From positions 1 to 29,831 of the forward strand of contig CBDUBH010000043.1 in assembly GCA_965365345.1 (NCBI GenBank): 29,831 nt of DNA. The letters run 5' to 3'. How positions within the stretch are numbered: the first letter of the stretch is position 1; each line of letters begins with the position of its first letter. Below, in pieces: positions 1 through 6,987 of this stretch. The notes beneath the pieces are model-generated. The model ran no database searches. It worked only from the letters and a program-made list of their open reading frames with translations, and was not told the DNA's origin. The DNA comes from CBDUBH01 sp965365345 (GTDB lineage Bacteria > Bacteroidota > Ignavibacteria > Ignavibacteriales > SURF-24). A program made the position numbers and the translations under genes.

Positions 1-323
1 CCTGTTGTGTTATAATCCAATCTGCCGACAGGAAATATTTTTTCTTTAACATTTACAAGGTCAATTACAGTTCTTCTTTTCTTTTCATCTTTTACGGTAG
101 TAACAAATCCTTTCGGTTTATTTAGTACAATGTAAATTTTTCTTTCAGGTTTAACAACATCTCCGTCAAATTTTACTGAATCAACTTCAGGATCAACATT
201 GAATCCTAATTCAGTAACGGTTTTATTGTTTACATCAACTCTTCCTTGAAGAATATATTCTTCAACTTTTCTTCTTGAATCAACCCCGCACTCTGCAAGA
301 AATTTATTCAATCTCACTTTCAT
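1..323 (-). CDS. RsuA/RluB-family 23S/16S rRNA pseudouridine synthase, partial (3' part outside window)
   Basis: This is the N-terminal 107 residues of a pseudouridine synthase; the rest lies beyond the left edge. It opens with an S4-type RNA-binding domain (MKVRLNKFLAECGVDSRRK, about residues 1-60) and continues into the catalytic domain with the family signature FPVGRLDYNTTG. D103 in GRLD is the expected catalytic aspartate. Family members isomerise a specific uridine in rRNA. Start choice: AGGAGG lies 9 bases before the ATG at 323. Another in-frame ATG at 332 directly abuts that site and is therefore too close. The gene overlaps the end of scpB by 20 bases, the common scpA-scpB-rluB order. 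RluB and RsuA cannot be separated from this fragment, although the scpAB context favours RluB. Confidence 0.9.
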   Translation of the reverse strand, partial: MKVRLNKFLAECGVDSRRKVEEYILQGRVDVNNKTVTELGFNVDPEVDSVKFDGDVVKPERKIYIVLNKPKGFVTTVKDEKKRRTVIDLVNVKEKIFPVGRLDYNTT

Positions 324-963
324 TATTTTCATCCTCCTCTGTATTAGTGCCTTTTGCGAGATCATCTTCAATTAAATTCATCATAATTTTTTGACGCTGT
401 TCAATAAAATCCTGATCGTTCATGATCTCTTCAATTTCGCGCGGTTTTGGTAAATCAGTAATTTTATATAGACCAAAATATTTTAGAAACTCATCTGTTG
501 TTGCATATAATAAAGGTCTGCCAATGGTTTCTGCTCTTCCACTTATTGTAACAAGATTTTTTTCAAGAAGCATATTAATTATATAATCGGAATTTACACC
601 GCGTATTGATTCAATCTCGGGTTTTGTTATCGGCTGCTTGTAAGCAATAATTGCCAATGTTTCTAAAGCTGCCTGACTTAATCTTCTTTTACTTTTTTCT
701 GTTGATAGATAGCCTACATATTTTGCATATTGCGGCTTAGTTGAATAAGCGAATCCGCCGGCAATTTTAGAAATACTAAAAGGCAAATCCAATTCTTCAT
801 ATCTTTGATTCAATTCGTTAATACAATTTTCAACTTCATCAGGTGAAATTATTATATCATCGCCATCAATATTTTTTATTGCAATTGCAATTTCGGATGC
901 TGTAATGGGATCATCCGAAGCAAATATCAACGCTTCTATTACTGAATTATAAATTTTGTCCAT
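304..963 (-). CDS. scpB: Segregation and condensation protein B (ScpB)
   Basis: ScpB is a subunit of the bacterial SMC condensin complex (Smc-ScpA-ScpB), which organises and segregates the chromosome. It dimerises and binds the ScpA middle region. The protein has two winged-helix domains. The first covers about residues 1-85 (MDKIYNSVIEALIFASDDP). The second carries the hallmark ALETLAIIAYKQPITKPEIE followed by IRGVNSDYII and GRPLLYATTDEFLKYFGL. About 219 residues is usual for the family. An in-frame GTG at 972 would add three residues; neither start has a good ribosome site. The gene begins inside the end of scpA, so the two are translationally coupled. The C-terminal tail is acidic. Confidence 0.95.
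   Translation of the reverse strand: MDKIYNSVIEALIFASDDPITASEIAIAIKNIDGDDIIISPDEVENCINELNQRYEELDLPFSISKIAGGFAYSTKPQYAKYVGYLSTEKSKRRLSQAALETLAIIAYKQPITKPEIESIRGVNSDYIINMLLEKNLVTISGRAETIGRPLLYATTDEFLKYFGLYKITDLPKPREIEEIMNDQDFIEQRQKIMMNLIEDDLAKGTNTEEDENNESEIE
333..338 (-). promoter_or_regulatory. Shine-Dalgarno AGGAGG inside scpB that sets the pseudouridine synthase start
   Basis: On the minus strand AGGAGG is followed by nine bases (ATGAAAATA) and then ATG at 323. It lies within the last codons of scpB, so translation of the downstream gene is probably coupled to scpB. The ATG at 332 has zero spacing to this site and is a poor start. Confidence 0.6.
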
Positions 964-1675
964 CTTCAACACGATAAATTACAAAATCGTTAAACACTTC
1001 CGATTCTTTTAATCCTATTTTATTCATTTTAACTAATTCAAGAAGTGCAATAAAAGTAATTATTATTTTAATTTTTTCTTCCATATCCTGAACGATCATA
1101 AGAAAAGGTACTTCTTCACGACCTTCAAAAAGGCTCAAAATAAAATCAATCTGCTGTTCAATTGTAACCGGTATTTTTTTTATTTCGTGAACAACCGGTT
1201 TAGGTTTTTCAACCAAAACTTTTTTGAACGCCTTTAAAAGATCATAAATGGAAATATTTTTAAGAAGAACATCGTATTCTGGCGGCGCTTCTTTATAATC
1301 GGCTTCAAAATTTCCACGATTAAAAACTCTTCTTTGATTTGCCTCCATTATTAAAAACTCTTCGCTCATTTCTTTGTAGCGTTTATATTCGAGCAGAGCT
1401 TTAATAAGATCGGCACGAGGATCAATTTCCTCGCCTTTTTCGTTTACTTCTCTCGGCAAAAGCATTCTGACTTTGATCTGCATCAAAGTTGTAGCCATTA
1501 AAATAAAATCACCTGCAACTTCAAGATCAAGCATTTTCATCAAGTTAAGATATTCCATAAATTCTTTTGTAATTCTTGAAATCGGAATATCGTAAATATT
1601 CAACTCATCACGTTTGATGAAAAATAAAAGCAGATCCAAAGGACCTTCAAATTGCTGTAATTTTATTTTATACAA
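947..1675 (-). CDS. scpA: Segregation and condensation protein A (ScpA)
   Basis: ScpA is the kleisin of the Smc-ScpAB condensin and bridges the SMC head domains. The N-terminal domain starts with the family signature FEGPLDLLLFFIKRDELNIYD (residue 9 onward), then LMATTLMQIKVRMLLPR. A C-terminal winged helix (residues about 170-242) would contact the SMC head. The start must be TTG at 1675: a stop codon lies two codons upstream in frame, no ATG exists nearby, and the conserved FEGPLDLL motif begins only eight residues later. The length of 242 residues is normal. It overlaps scpB and follows trpS on the same strand. Confidence 0.95.
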   Translation of the reverse strand: MYKIKLQQFEGPLDLLLFFIKRDELNIYDIPISRITKEFMEYLNLMKMLDLEVAGDFILMATTLMQIKVRMLLPREVNEKGEEIDPRADLIKALLEYKRYKEMSEEFLIMEANQRRVFNRGNFEADYKEAPPEYDVLLKNISIYDLLKAFKKVLVEKPKPVVHEIKKIPVTIEQQIDFILSLFEGREEVPFLMIVQDMEEKIKIIITFIALLELVKMNKIGLKESEVFNDFVIYRVEDGQNL

Positions 1676-1716
1676 ATTTTATTAACCCGGCTTGATCTTC
1701 AATTAACAAATTTAAT

Positions 1717-2700
1717 TTAACCTAATTTCATTTTTTCTCTTACGCTGCTCATAGTTTCTTCTGCAACCTTTCTTGCTTTCTTTTCGCCATTTTCTAAAAT
1801 ATCATTTACAAGATTTATATTTTGTTCGTAATAATTTCTTTTTTCTAAAACGGGGGCCAAAATTTTATTGATATTTTCTGCAGCGCGCAATTTGCAATCA
1901 ACGCATCCTAATGCACCGCTTCTGCAACCGGTTTCAACTTCCAAAACTCCGGCTTCATCATTAAATTTTTTGTGATATGTAAAAACAACACAAACTTCCG
2001 GTCTGCCGGGATCTCCGCGGCGAAGTTTCAGCGGATCTGTAACGGCTTTTTTCATTTTAGCTTTTACGGTTTCCGGATCATCTGAAAGATAAATTGTGTT
2101 GTTCAAAGATTTACTCATTTTTGCAACGCCGTCAAGTCCGGGAAGTCTTGCAAAGTTTGTCAATTTCGGTTCAGGCTCCGGGAAAACTTCGCCGTATTGA
2201 TTATTAAATCTACGTGCAATTTCCCGAGTGATTTCAACATGAGGAATTTGATCATCGCCAACTGGTACAACTTCACCTTTATAAAGCATAATATCAGCAG
2301 CCTGTAAAACAGGATAGCCCAAATGTCCGTATGAAATACTTTCCATATCAAGATCACGAATCTGATCTTTTAAAGTTGGATTTCTTTCCAATCTCGCCTG
2401 AGTTATAAGCATCGAAAAAATAAGATGAAGTTCGGCATGCTCTTTTATTTTTGACTGTCGAAAAAACGGACTTTTTTCATGATCGAGTCCTGCAGCAAGC
2501 CAATCAATAATCATTTGCGTTGTATTTTCCTGAATTTCAGAAGTATCCAAATTAGTAGTAAGCATGTGGTAATCCGCTACAAGATGATAACTTTCAAATT
2601 CATCTTGAAGTTTTACCCAATTTTCTAATGCGCCTACAAAATTACCGAGATGTAATTTTCCTGTTGGACGCATTCCGCTCAAAATTCTTTTCTTTGCCAT
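1717..2700 (-). CDS. trpS: Tryptophanyl-tRNA synthetase
   Basis: This cytosolic class I aminoacyl-tRNA synthetase charges tRNA-Trp using ATP. Residues 17-20 (HLGN) are the HIGH-type ATP motif, and K194-M195-S196-K197-S198 is the KMSKS loop. The Rossmann-fold core contains GHLGYPVLQAADIMLYKG and VPVGDDQIPHVEITREI, both typical of bacterial TrpRS. 327 residues is a normal length. ATG at 2700 is preceded by AAGGGAA. The C-terminal part contains a cysteine cluster (ETGCRSGALGCVDCK) in the insert seen in many TrpRS of this class; whether it binds metal is not known here. It lies upstream of scpA on the same strand with a gap of about 40 bases, so co-transcription is likely. Confidence 0.97.
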   Translation of the reverse strand: MAKKRILSGMRPTGKLHLGNFVGALENWVKLQDEFESYHLVADYHMLTTNLDTSEIQENTTQMIIDWLAAGLDHEKSPFFRQSKIKEHAELHLIFSMLITQARLERNPTLKDQIRDLDMESISYGHLGYPVLQAADIMLYKGEVVPVGDDQIPHVEITREIARRFNNQYGEVFPEPEPKLTNFARLPGLDGVAKMSKSLNNTIYLSDDPETVKAKMKKAVTDPLKLRRGDPGRPEVCVVFTYHKKFNDEAGVLEVETGCRSGALGCVDCKLRAAENINKILAPVLEKRNYYEQNINLVNDILENGEKKARKVAEETMSSVREKMKLG

Positions 2701-2809
2701 AATTCCCTTAAATATTTAAACTTCCCGTAAAAACAATCTTTAAATTTATCAAGAAATAATCAGAATATAAAATAAATTCAGGAAAAGTTCAGAGAAAAGT
2801 TATTGCATG

Positions 2810-3306
2810 TTATTGAAATAAAAACGGTTTCCAGTTTTCATCCAGTCTTGAAACAACTCTGCTGATAAACATAATATAATTCGGTTTGAAAGGTTTGGAA
2901 CGCATTACAAGATCTGCCTCTTCCGGAGTTTTATCACCTTTTTTATTATTGCAGGGAACGCAGGCAGCAACAAGATTTTCCCAGGAATCTTCTCCACCGC
3001 GTGCTCTTGGAACAACATGATCAATTGTTAAAGGAAGATCACCTCTTCCGCAATAAACGCATTTGTGCGAATCCCTTATAAAAATATTTTTCCGGGTCAT
3101 TACAACTCTTTTATAAGGAACATGAACAAATCTGTTCAATCTGATAACGCTTGGCCAAGGCATTTGCAAATTAGCGCTGTGAAGAAGTTTTCCGTTAGAG
3201 GAAGCAATCATTTCGGCTTTGCCCAAATAAATCAAAATGATTGCCTTTCGAACCGTTGAGATCGAAATGGGCTCATAACTTTGATTTAAGATCAGAACCT
3301 TCGCAT
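2810..3306 (-). CDS. HNH endonuclease family protein, apparent one-base frame break near the start
   Basis: This small nuclease-like protein has an HNH domain: CVYCG (first zinc-type cysteine pair), LTIDHVVPRARGG (catalytic HNH His region), ENLVAACVPCNNKKGD (second Cys pair and Asn/His segment). It belongs to the widespread single-domain HNH group whose N-terminus reads like VLILNQSYEPISI. The main frame has no ATG/GTG/TTG upstream of a TTG at 3235, yet conserved N-terminal sequence is encoded from about 3300 down to that point. An ATG at 3306 would give MRKVLILNQSYEP if one A were added after codon 2. As written, ATG CGA AGG TTC TGA stops at once. An upstream AAAGGA sits three bases before that ATG. 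A sequencing error, a real mutation or a near-cognate start (ATC or CTG) are all possible. Substrate and biological role are unknown. Confidence 0.8.
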
Positions 3307-3362
3307 TGATCCTTTGATTTTGTTTTTGATACGAGTTGAATTTTGCCTCCGCCGAAATTTGA

Positions 3363-3563
3363 TCAATCCTGATCCGCCTCTTTCCGGGCTTTATTTGTTA
3401 AATAGATCCTTAAAATCAATCTTATCACAATAAGAAAAATTCCGATATAAACAATTTCATTAACATATTCAGGCGGCAGTTTTCCGCTCCAGGCAAGTAT
3501 AATTATTATTACCGCAACTGCAATTACAAAATAACTGAAATAATTAAAATATTTGTTCTGCAA
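3363..3563 (-). CDS. Small membrane protein with two predicted transmembrane helices
   Basis: The 66-residue protein has a short polar N-terminus, a hydrophobic segment at about residues 9-25 (SYFVIAVAVIIIILAW), a short loop (SGKLPPEYVNE) and a second hydrophobic segment at about 38-54, ending in a charged tail (NKARKEADQD). This predicts an inner-membrane hairpin protein. The start is TTG at 3563, supported by GAAGGA eight bases upstream, inside the 3' end of mnmA; the spacing to the mnmA stop is two bases. Tight coupling to mnmA argues that it is translated. I do not recognise a family with a known function. Confidence 0.7.
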   Translation of the reverse strand: MQNKYFNYFSYFVIAVAVIIIILAWSGKLPPEYVNEIVYIGIFLIVIRLILRIYLTNKARKEADQD

Positions 3564-3565
3564 AT

Positions 3566-4666
3566 TTATTTTCCTTCTGAAATTACTCCGCCGGCAAGTA
3601 AATAACCTTGTTCATCGTAAAGCACGGCTGATTGTCCGGGAGTTATTGCGCTTTTTGCTTCATCAAATTTAAGTGAAAATGAATTTTCATCAGCCGAAAT
3701 TATTTTAGCTAAAGATCCTTTATCGGAATATCTGATTTTACAAAACAATTTTTCGCCCGGTTCCAATTTTGCTTTACTTACATAATTTATATCTTCGGCA
3801 AATAAAGTTTTTTGTAAAAGATCTTCTTTATTTCCGATCTCGATTTTATTATTTTCACGATCAATTTTTGTAACATAAACCGGTTTACCAAGCGCAATTC
3901 CCAAACCTTTTCTTTGCCCGACAGTATAAAAAGGAATTCCTTTATGATTTCCAATTTTCTTACCTTCGTAGAAAATATCGCCTTGCGGAATTTTACTTAA
4001 TTCATCAGGAATTTTTTCTCGCAAAAATCTTTCATAATTATTATCGGCTACAAAACAAATTTCTTGACTATCCGGCTTATTTGCAGTTTTTAATTTAAAT
4101 TCTACTGCAAATTTTCTTATTTCTTCTTTTGAATATTTTCCTAACGGAAGCAAAGTTCTTTTTAAACTTTCTTGAGTTAATCCCCAAAGTGCATAAGTTT
4201 GATCTTTCTTGTTATCAAAAGAATTTTTCAAACAATATCTATCGGTAATAGAATTATATTCAACAGAGGCGTAATGACCAGTTGCAACAAACTCGGCATC
4301 AAGATCATCAGCTTTTTTTAATAACTCTTCCCATTTGATTTTACGGTTACAAATTACACAAGGATTTGGAGTTCTGCCGTTCAAATATTCATCAACAAAA
4401 TTATTTATAACAGCATCTTCAAAAGATTTTGTAAAATCAACTGTGTAATGCGGAACGCTTAAAGAATTTGCAACACTTTTTGCGTCAAAAATTGCATCTA
4501 AGGAACAACAGCCGGATTCATGTTTTGGAGCACCACCGACTTCCATAAATCCCCAGGTTTTCATCGTAATTCCGATAACTTCGTAACCTTCGTTATGTAA
4601 AAGTGCTGCGGCAACAGAAGAATCTACTCCGCCGCTCATTGCGACAATTACTCTGCCTCTACTCAT
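3566..4666 (-). CDS. mnmA: tRNA-specific 2-thiouridylase MnmA
   Basis: MnmA transfers sulfur to U34 of tRNA-Glu, -Gln and -Lys, using ATP to adenylate the uridine. The PP-loop is plain at the N-terminus (VAMSGGVDSSVAAALL). The two catalytic cysteines are present: C103 in NPCVICN and C204 in SQEICFV. The tRNA-binding and C-terminal beta-barrel regions follow (YTVGQRKGLG, PGQSAVLYDEQG). ATG at 4666 is preferred over the TTG one codon upstream because AAGGGAA precedes it at a workable distance. The length of about 366 residues is typical. It faces a 368-base divergent intergenic region and leads a short operon with the small membrane protein and perhaps the HNH gene. Confidence 0.97.
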   Translation of the reverse strand: MSRGRVIVAMSGGVDSSVAAALLHNEGYEVIGITMKTWGFMEVGGAPKHESGCCSLDAIFDAKSVANSLSVPHYTVDFTKSFEDAVINNFVDEYLNGRTPNPCVICNRKIKWEELLKKADDLDAEFVATGHYASVEYNSITDRYCLKNSFDNKKDQTYALWGLTQESLKRTLLPLGKYSKEEIRKFAVEFKLKTANKPDSQEICFVADNNYERFLREKIPDELSKIPQGDIFYEGKKIGNHKGIPFYTVGQRKGLGIALGKPVYVTKIDRENNKIEIGNKEDLLQKTLFAEDINYVSKAKLEPGEKLFCKIRYSDKGSLAKIISADENSFSLKFDEAKSAITPGQSAVLYDEQGYLLAGGVISEGK

Positions 4667-5034
4667 CAATTCCCTTTCTTAAATTTCCTAAACGGATTTT
4701 TTCTGAATTAACCTTTTAACAGCAAATATAATCAAATAGTTCAGGATTTGCTATTTTTGAGTGGTCAGTTGTCAGTTTTAAGTTATCAGTTGAAAATATA
4801 AGATAAATATTATTAACAATTTGATTTCTTCATTTCGGAAAAACCAGAACTTCTTCTTAAATGATTTTTAGTAATTTAATTTTTTAAAAAGATTTCAGAT
4901 AAACCGGAATGACTGCTAAATCTTTCTAATCTTTCTATTTTTTTATCTTTGAATCAAAAAAATTTAAGTGAACGAATTTTACTTAAAATCAGTTTATAAT
5001 TTCTGTTATATTTACTTTGTAAAAATTAAAATTT
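4667..5034. other. Divergent intergenic region between mnmA and the exonuclease gene
   Basis: These 368 bases are very AT-rich and hold no convincing gene. Three copies of TCAGTT occur close together at 4765, 4772 and 4786 (short imperfect direct repeats). An imperfect hairpin lies at 4888-4925 and contains CCGGAATGAC. Promoters for both flanking genes must be here, but I cannot place them with confidence. The plus-strand gene has no clear ribosome site (AAAATTAAAATTT before the ATG). Confidence 0.6.
4888..4925. repeat. Imperfect palindrome containing CCGGAATGAC
   Basis: The left arm AAAGATTTCAG (4888-4898) pairs with CTG-(CT)-AAATCTTT (4913-4925) with a two-base bulge. The loop region carries CCGGAATGAC (4904-4913). 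The same ten bases occur at the matching place in the hairpin at 6799-6840, so the two look like members of one dispersed palindromic repeat family. Confidence 0.5.
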
Positions 5035-6747
5035 ATGGCAAAAGAATTTAAAACGGACATACCGCTAAATAAAGCAGAGTTTTGCGTTGTTGATGTTGAA
5101 ACAACCGGAATGAGCGCTTCTTATTGCAGAGTGATCGAAATTGCGGTAGTTAAAATTCGCGATCTGAAAATAGTTGAATCATTCAGTTCGCTTATAAATC
5201 CCGGCTGCGATGTTCCTTATTTCATTACTGAATTAACCGGAATTTCAAACAGCGATGTTTATGATGCGCCATATTTTGATGAAGTTGCACCGCAAATAAA
5301 AGAATATATCGGGAAATCTGTTTTAACCGGACATAATTTACAATTCGATCTTTCGTTTTTAAATAAGGAATTTTCTGCTTTTAACGAAGAAGAAAAAATT
5401 GAAAATCCGCTTCTTTGCACTTTAAGAGTTTCACGAAAAATTTATCCCGAATTACCAAGCAAAGCTCTTGGTTCCGTAGCAAAACATTTAACAATTAAAC
5501 ATACTGATAAACATCGTGCTTTAGGCGATGCAACCGCAACGGCAAGAATTCTTTTAAAAATGATAAAAGAATTAAAAGAGAAACAGAATATCAAAACGCT
5601 TGCCGATCTTTTAAATATTCAGGCATTGCCGCAATTTAAATCCCAAGTTCCACATGCAAAAAAGAAATTGATAAATGATTTTGCAAAAGTGCCGGATTCA
5701 CCCGGAATTTACTATTTCAAAAATTCTAAAGATGAAATTATTTACGTAGGGAAAGCAAAATCATTACGTTCACGCGTTAGAAATTATTTTACCAATAACT
5801 CACACGAAAAATATTATAAAATTGTAAAGAACGCATCGGGCTTAAATTTCGAAAAAACTAATTCAGAACTTACCGCACTTTTAGCTGAATCCGAATTGAT
5901 CAAAATTCATAATCCGAAACACAACGTGATGCTGAAAAAATTCGGCAGAAATTATTTTATAAAAGTTGATAAGGAAAATGATTATCCAAAATTGGAGTTC
6001 AGCGGAAATTTTGATTTTGACGGAAACGATTATTTTGGTCCTTACACAAATCGCGATACAATAAAAAGTTTGATCAAAATTGTAAATTCTGCTTTTCAGC
6101 TTCGTGAATGTAAAGAACGTGAATTTAAATTCGGTCGTGAATGTTATCTTCATCAAATTCAAAGATGTGTTGCGCCCTGCGTTTCAAATGATAAATTTGA
6201 ATATGATGGCGAATTGAATAAAGTTTACGAATTTTTATGCGGAAAAAATCAAGACGCAATTCAAAGATTAATTGAAAAAATGAAATGGCTTTCTGATCAA
6301 AAAAAATTTGAAGATGCTGCAGAAACACGCGATCTTATAAATTTGGTTTTAAAGCAAATTCATAAATCATCAATAATTTCAGAGCCGGTAAATCAAGCAA
6401 ATGTTTTGATTGAAGTGAATACTTCCGGAAAAAAAGATTTCATTTTACTTATCTCCGGAAAAATTTATATCAAAGAATATTTGCTTAACGCAAAAGATAT
6501 TTTTGATGAGCGGCTTGATGATTTTTACAACGGAACAATTTTTATTGATGAATTTTTGGAAAAAAGCGATCTTGAAAAAATTAAAATAATTTTAAATTGG
6601 CTTTCGCGAAACAGAAATTATGTAAAACTTTATTATTTAAAAGATTATCAAACAAAAAAAGAGTTGCTTAATGCGGTTTCTGATTTTACTCAGGCAAAAT
6701 TCAAAACTGTTAAATCAAAATTAACTTTGAAAAAAATCATGGAATAA
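5035..6747 (+). CDS. DEDDh 3'-5' exonuclease fused to UvrC-like GIY-YIG nuclease
   Basis: The protein has two nuclease domains. Residues about 14-190 are a DnaQ-type DEDDh exonuclease: D20 and E22 in VVDVETTG, D105 in HNLQFDLSF, then H160 and D165 in HRALGDA. Residues about 215-310 form a GIY-YIG domain like the UvrC N-terminus: G224-I225-Y226, Y237-V238-G239, SLRSRVRNYF, and a Glu in AESELIKIHNPKHN. This is followed by the UvrC-like cysteine region (RECYLHQIQRCVAPC) and a UVR-like helical hairpin (KKFEDAAETRDLINLV). The C-terminal RNase-H-like and helix-hairpin-helix domains of UvrC are absent, as in Cho. Fusions of this type are known in Actinobacteria and Bacteroidota and are assumed to act in DNA repair. 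The gene stands alone, divergent from mnmA. Confidence 0.93.
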   Translation: MAKEFKTDIPLNKAEFCVVDVETTGMSASYCRVIEIAVVKIRDLKIVESFSSLINPGCDVPYFITELTGISNSDVYDAPYFDEVAPQIKEYIGKSVLTGHNLQFDLSFLNKEFSAFNEEEKIENPLLCTLRVSRKIYPELPSKALGSVAKHLTIKHTDKHRALGDATATARILLKMIKELKEKQNIKTLADLLNIQALPQFKSQVPHAKKKLINDFAKVPDSPGIYYFKNSKDEIIYVGKAKSLRSRVRNYFTNNSHEKYYKIVKNASGLNFEKTNSELTALLAESELIKIHNPKHNVMLKKFGRNYFIKVDKENDYPKLEFSGNFDFDGNDYFGPYTNRDTIKSLIKIVNSAFQLRECKEREFKFGRECYLHQIQRCVAPCVSNDKFEYDGELNKVYEFLCGKNQDAIQRLIEKMKWLSDQKKFEDAAETRDLINLVLKQIHKSSIISEPVNQANVLIEVNTSGKKDFILLISGKIYIKEYLLNAKDIFDERLDDFYNGTIFIDEFLEKSDLEKIKIILNWLSRNRNYVKLYYLKDYQTKKELLNAVSDFTQAKFKTVKSKLTLKKIME

Positions 6748-6798
6748 GAATTTAAGAAGAAAGAATTTTAGAATTGAGAATAGATTTATTTAAAATAG

Positions 6799-6840
6799 AA
6801 AATCCGTCAGATTCCAAACAAAGCCGGAATGACGGATTTT
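6799..6840. terminator. Perfect 11-bp hairpin between convergent genes, likely bidirectional terminator and dispersed repeat
   Basis: AAAATCCGTCA (6799-6809) pairs exactly with TGACGGATTTT (6830-6840). Inside the loop TTCC (6812-6815) can pair with GGAA (6826-6829). The A-rich left flank and T-rich right arm give a U-tract in either direction, which suits its place between the plus-strand exonuclease gene and minus-strand htpG. It shares CCGGAATGAC (6824-6833) with the hairpin at 4888-4925. Confidence 0.6.
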
Positions 6841-6987
6841 CAGTTTTAATTACATTTCCAAATTTTTTATCTTTTATGATTAAATTCGTTTCGAGATTTT
6901 GAAAAATTTTTCTAAAAATCAGAATTATACATTATTTATCATCTTATTTCTGATTATTCATTTTTAATTTTCCTTTTTGAATTAATT

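Noticed and set aside
2810..3306. HNH protein as a homing endonuclease or remnant of a group I intron/mobile element
   Set aside because: There is no intron-like structure, split gene, flanking repeat or intein motif. The protein matches the stand-alone HNH family that is common in chromosomes.
4765..4791. Three closely spaced TCAGTT units, considered as a CRISPR-like or regulatory repeat array
   Set aside because: The units are only six bases long, have unequal spacing (1 and 8 bases between them) and no spacer structure. They are compatible with chance or slippage in AT-rich DNA.
4981..5034. A Bacteroidetes-type promoter (TAnnTTTG) before the exonuclease gene
   Set aside because: Only a near match (TACTTTG) is present and no spaced TTG box could be placed with confidence. 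In this composition it is not distinguishable from background.
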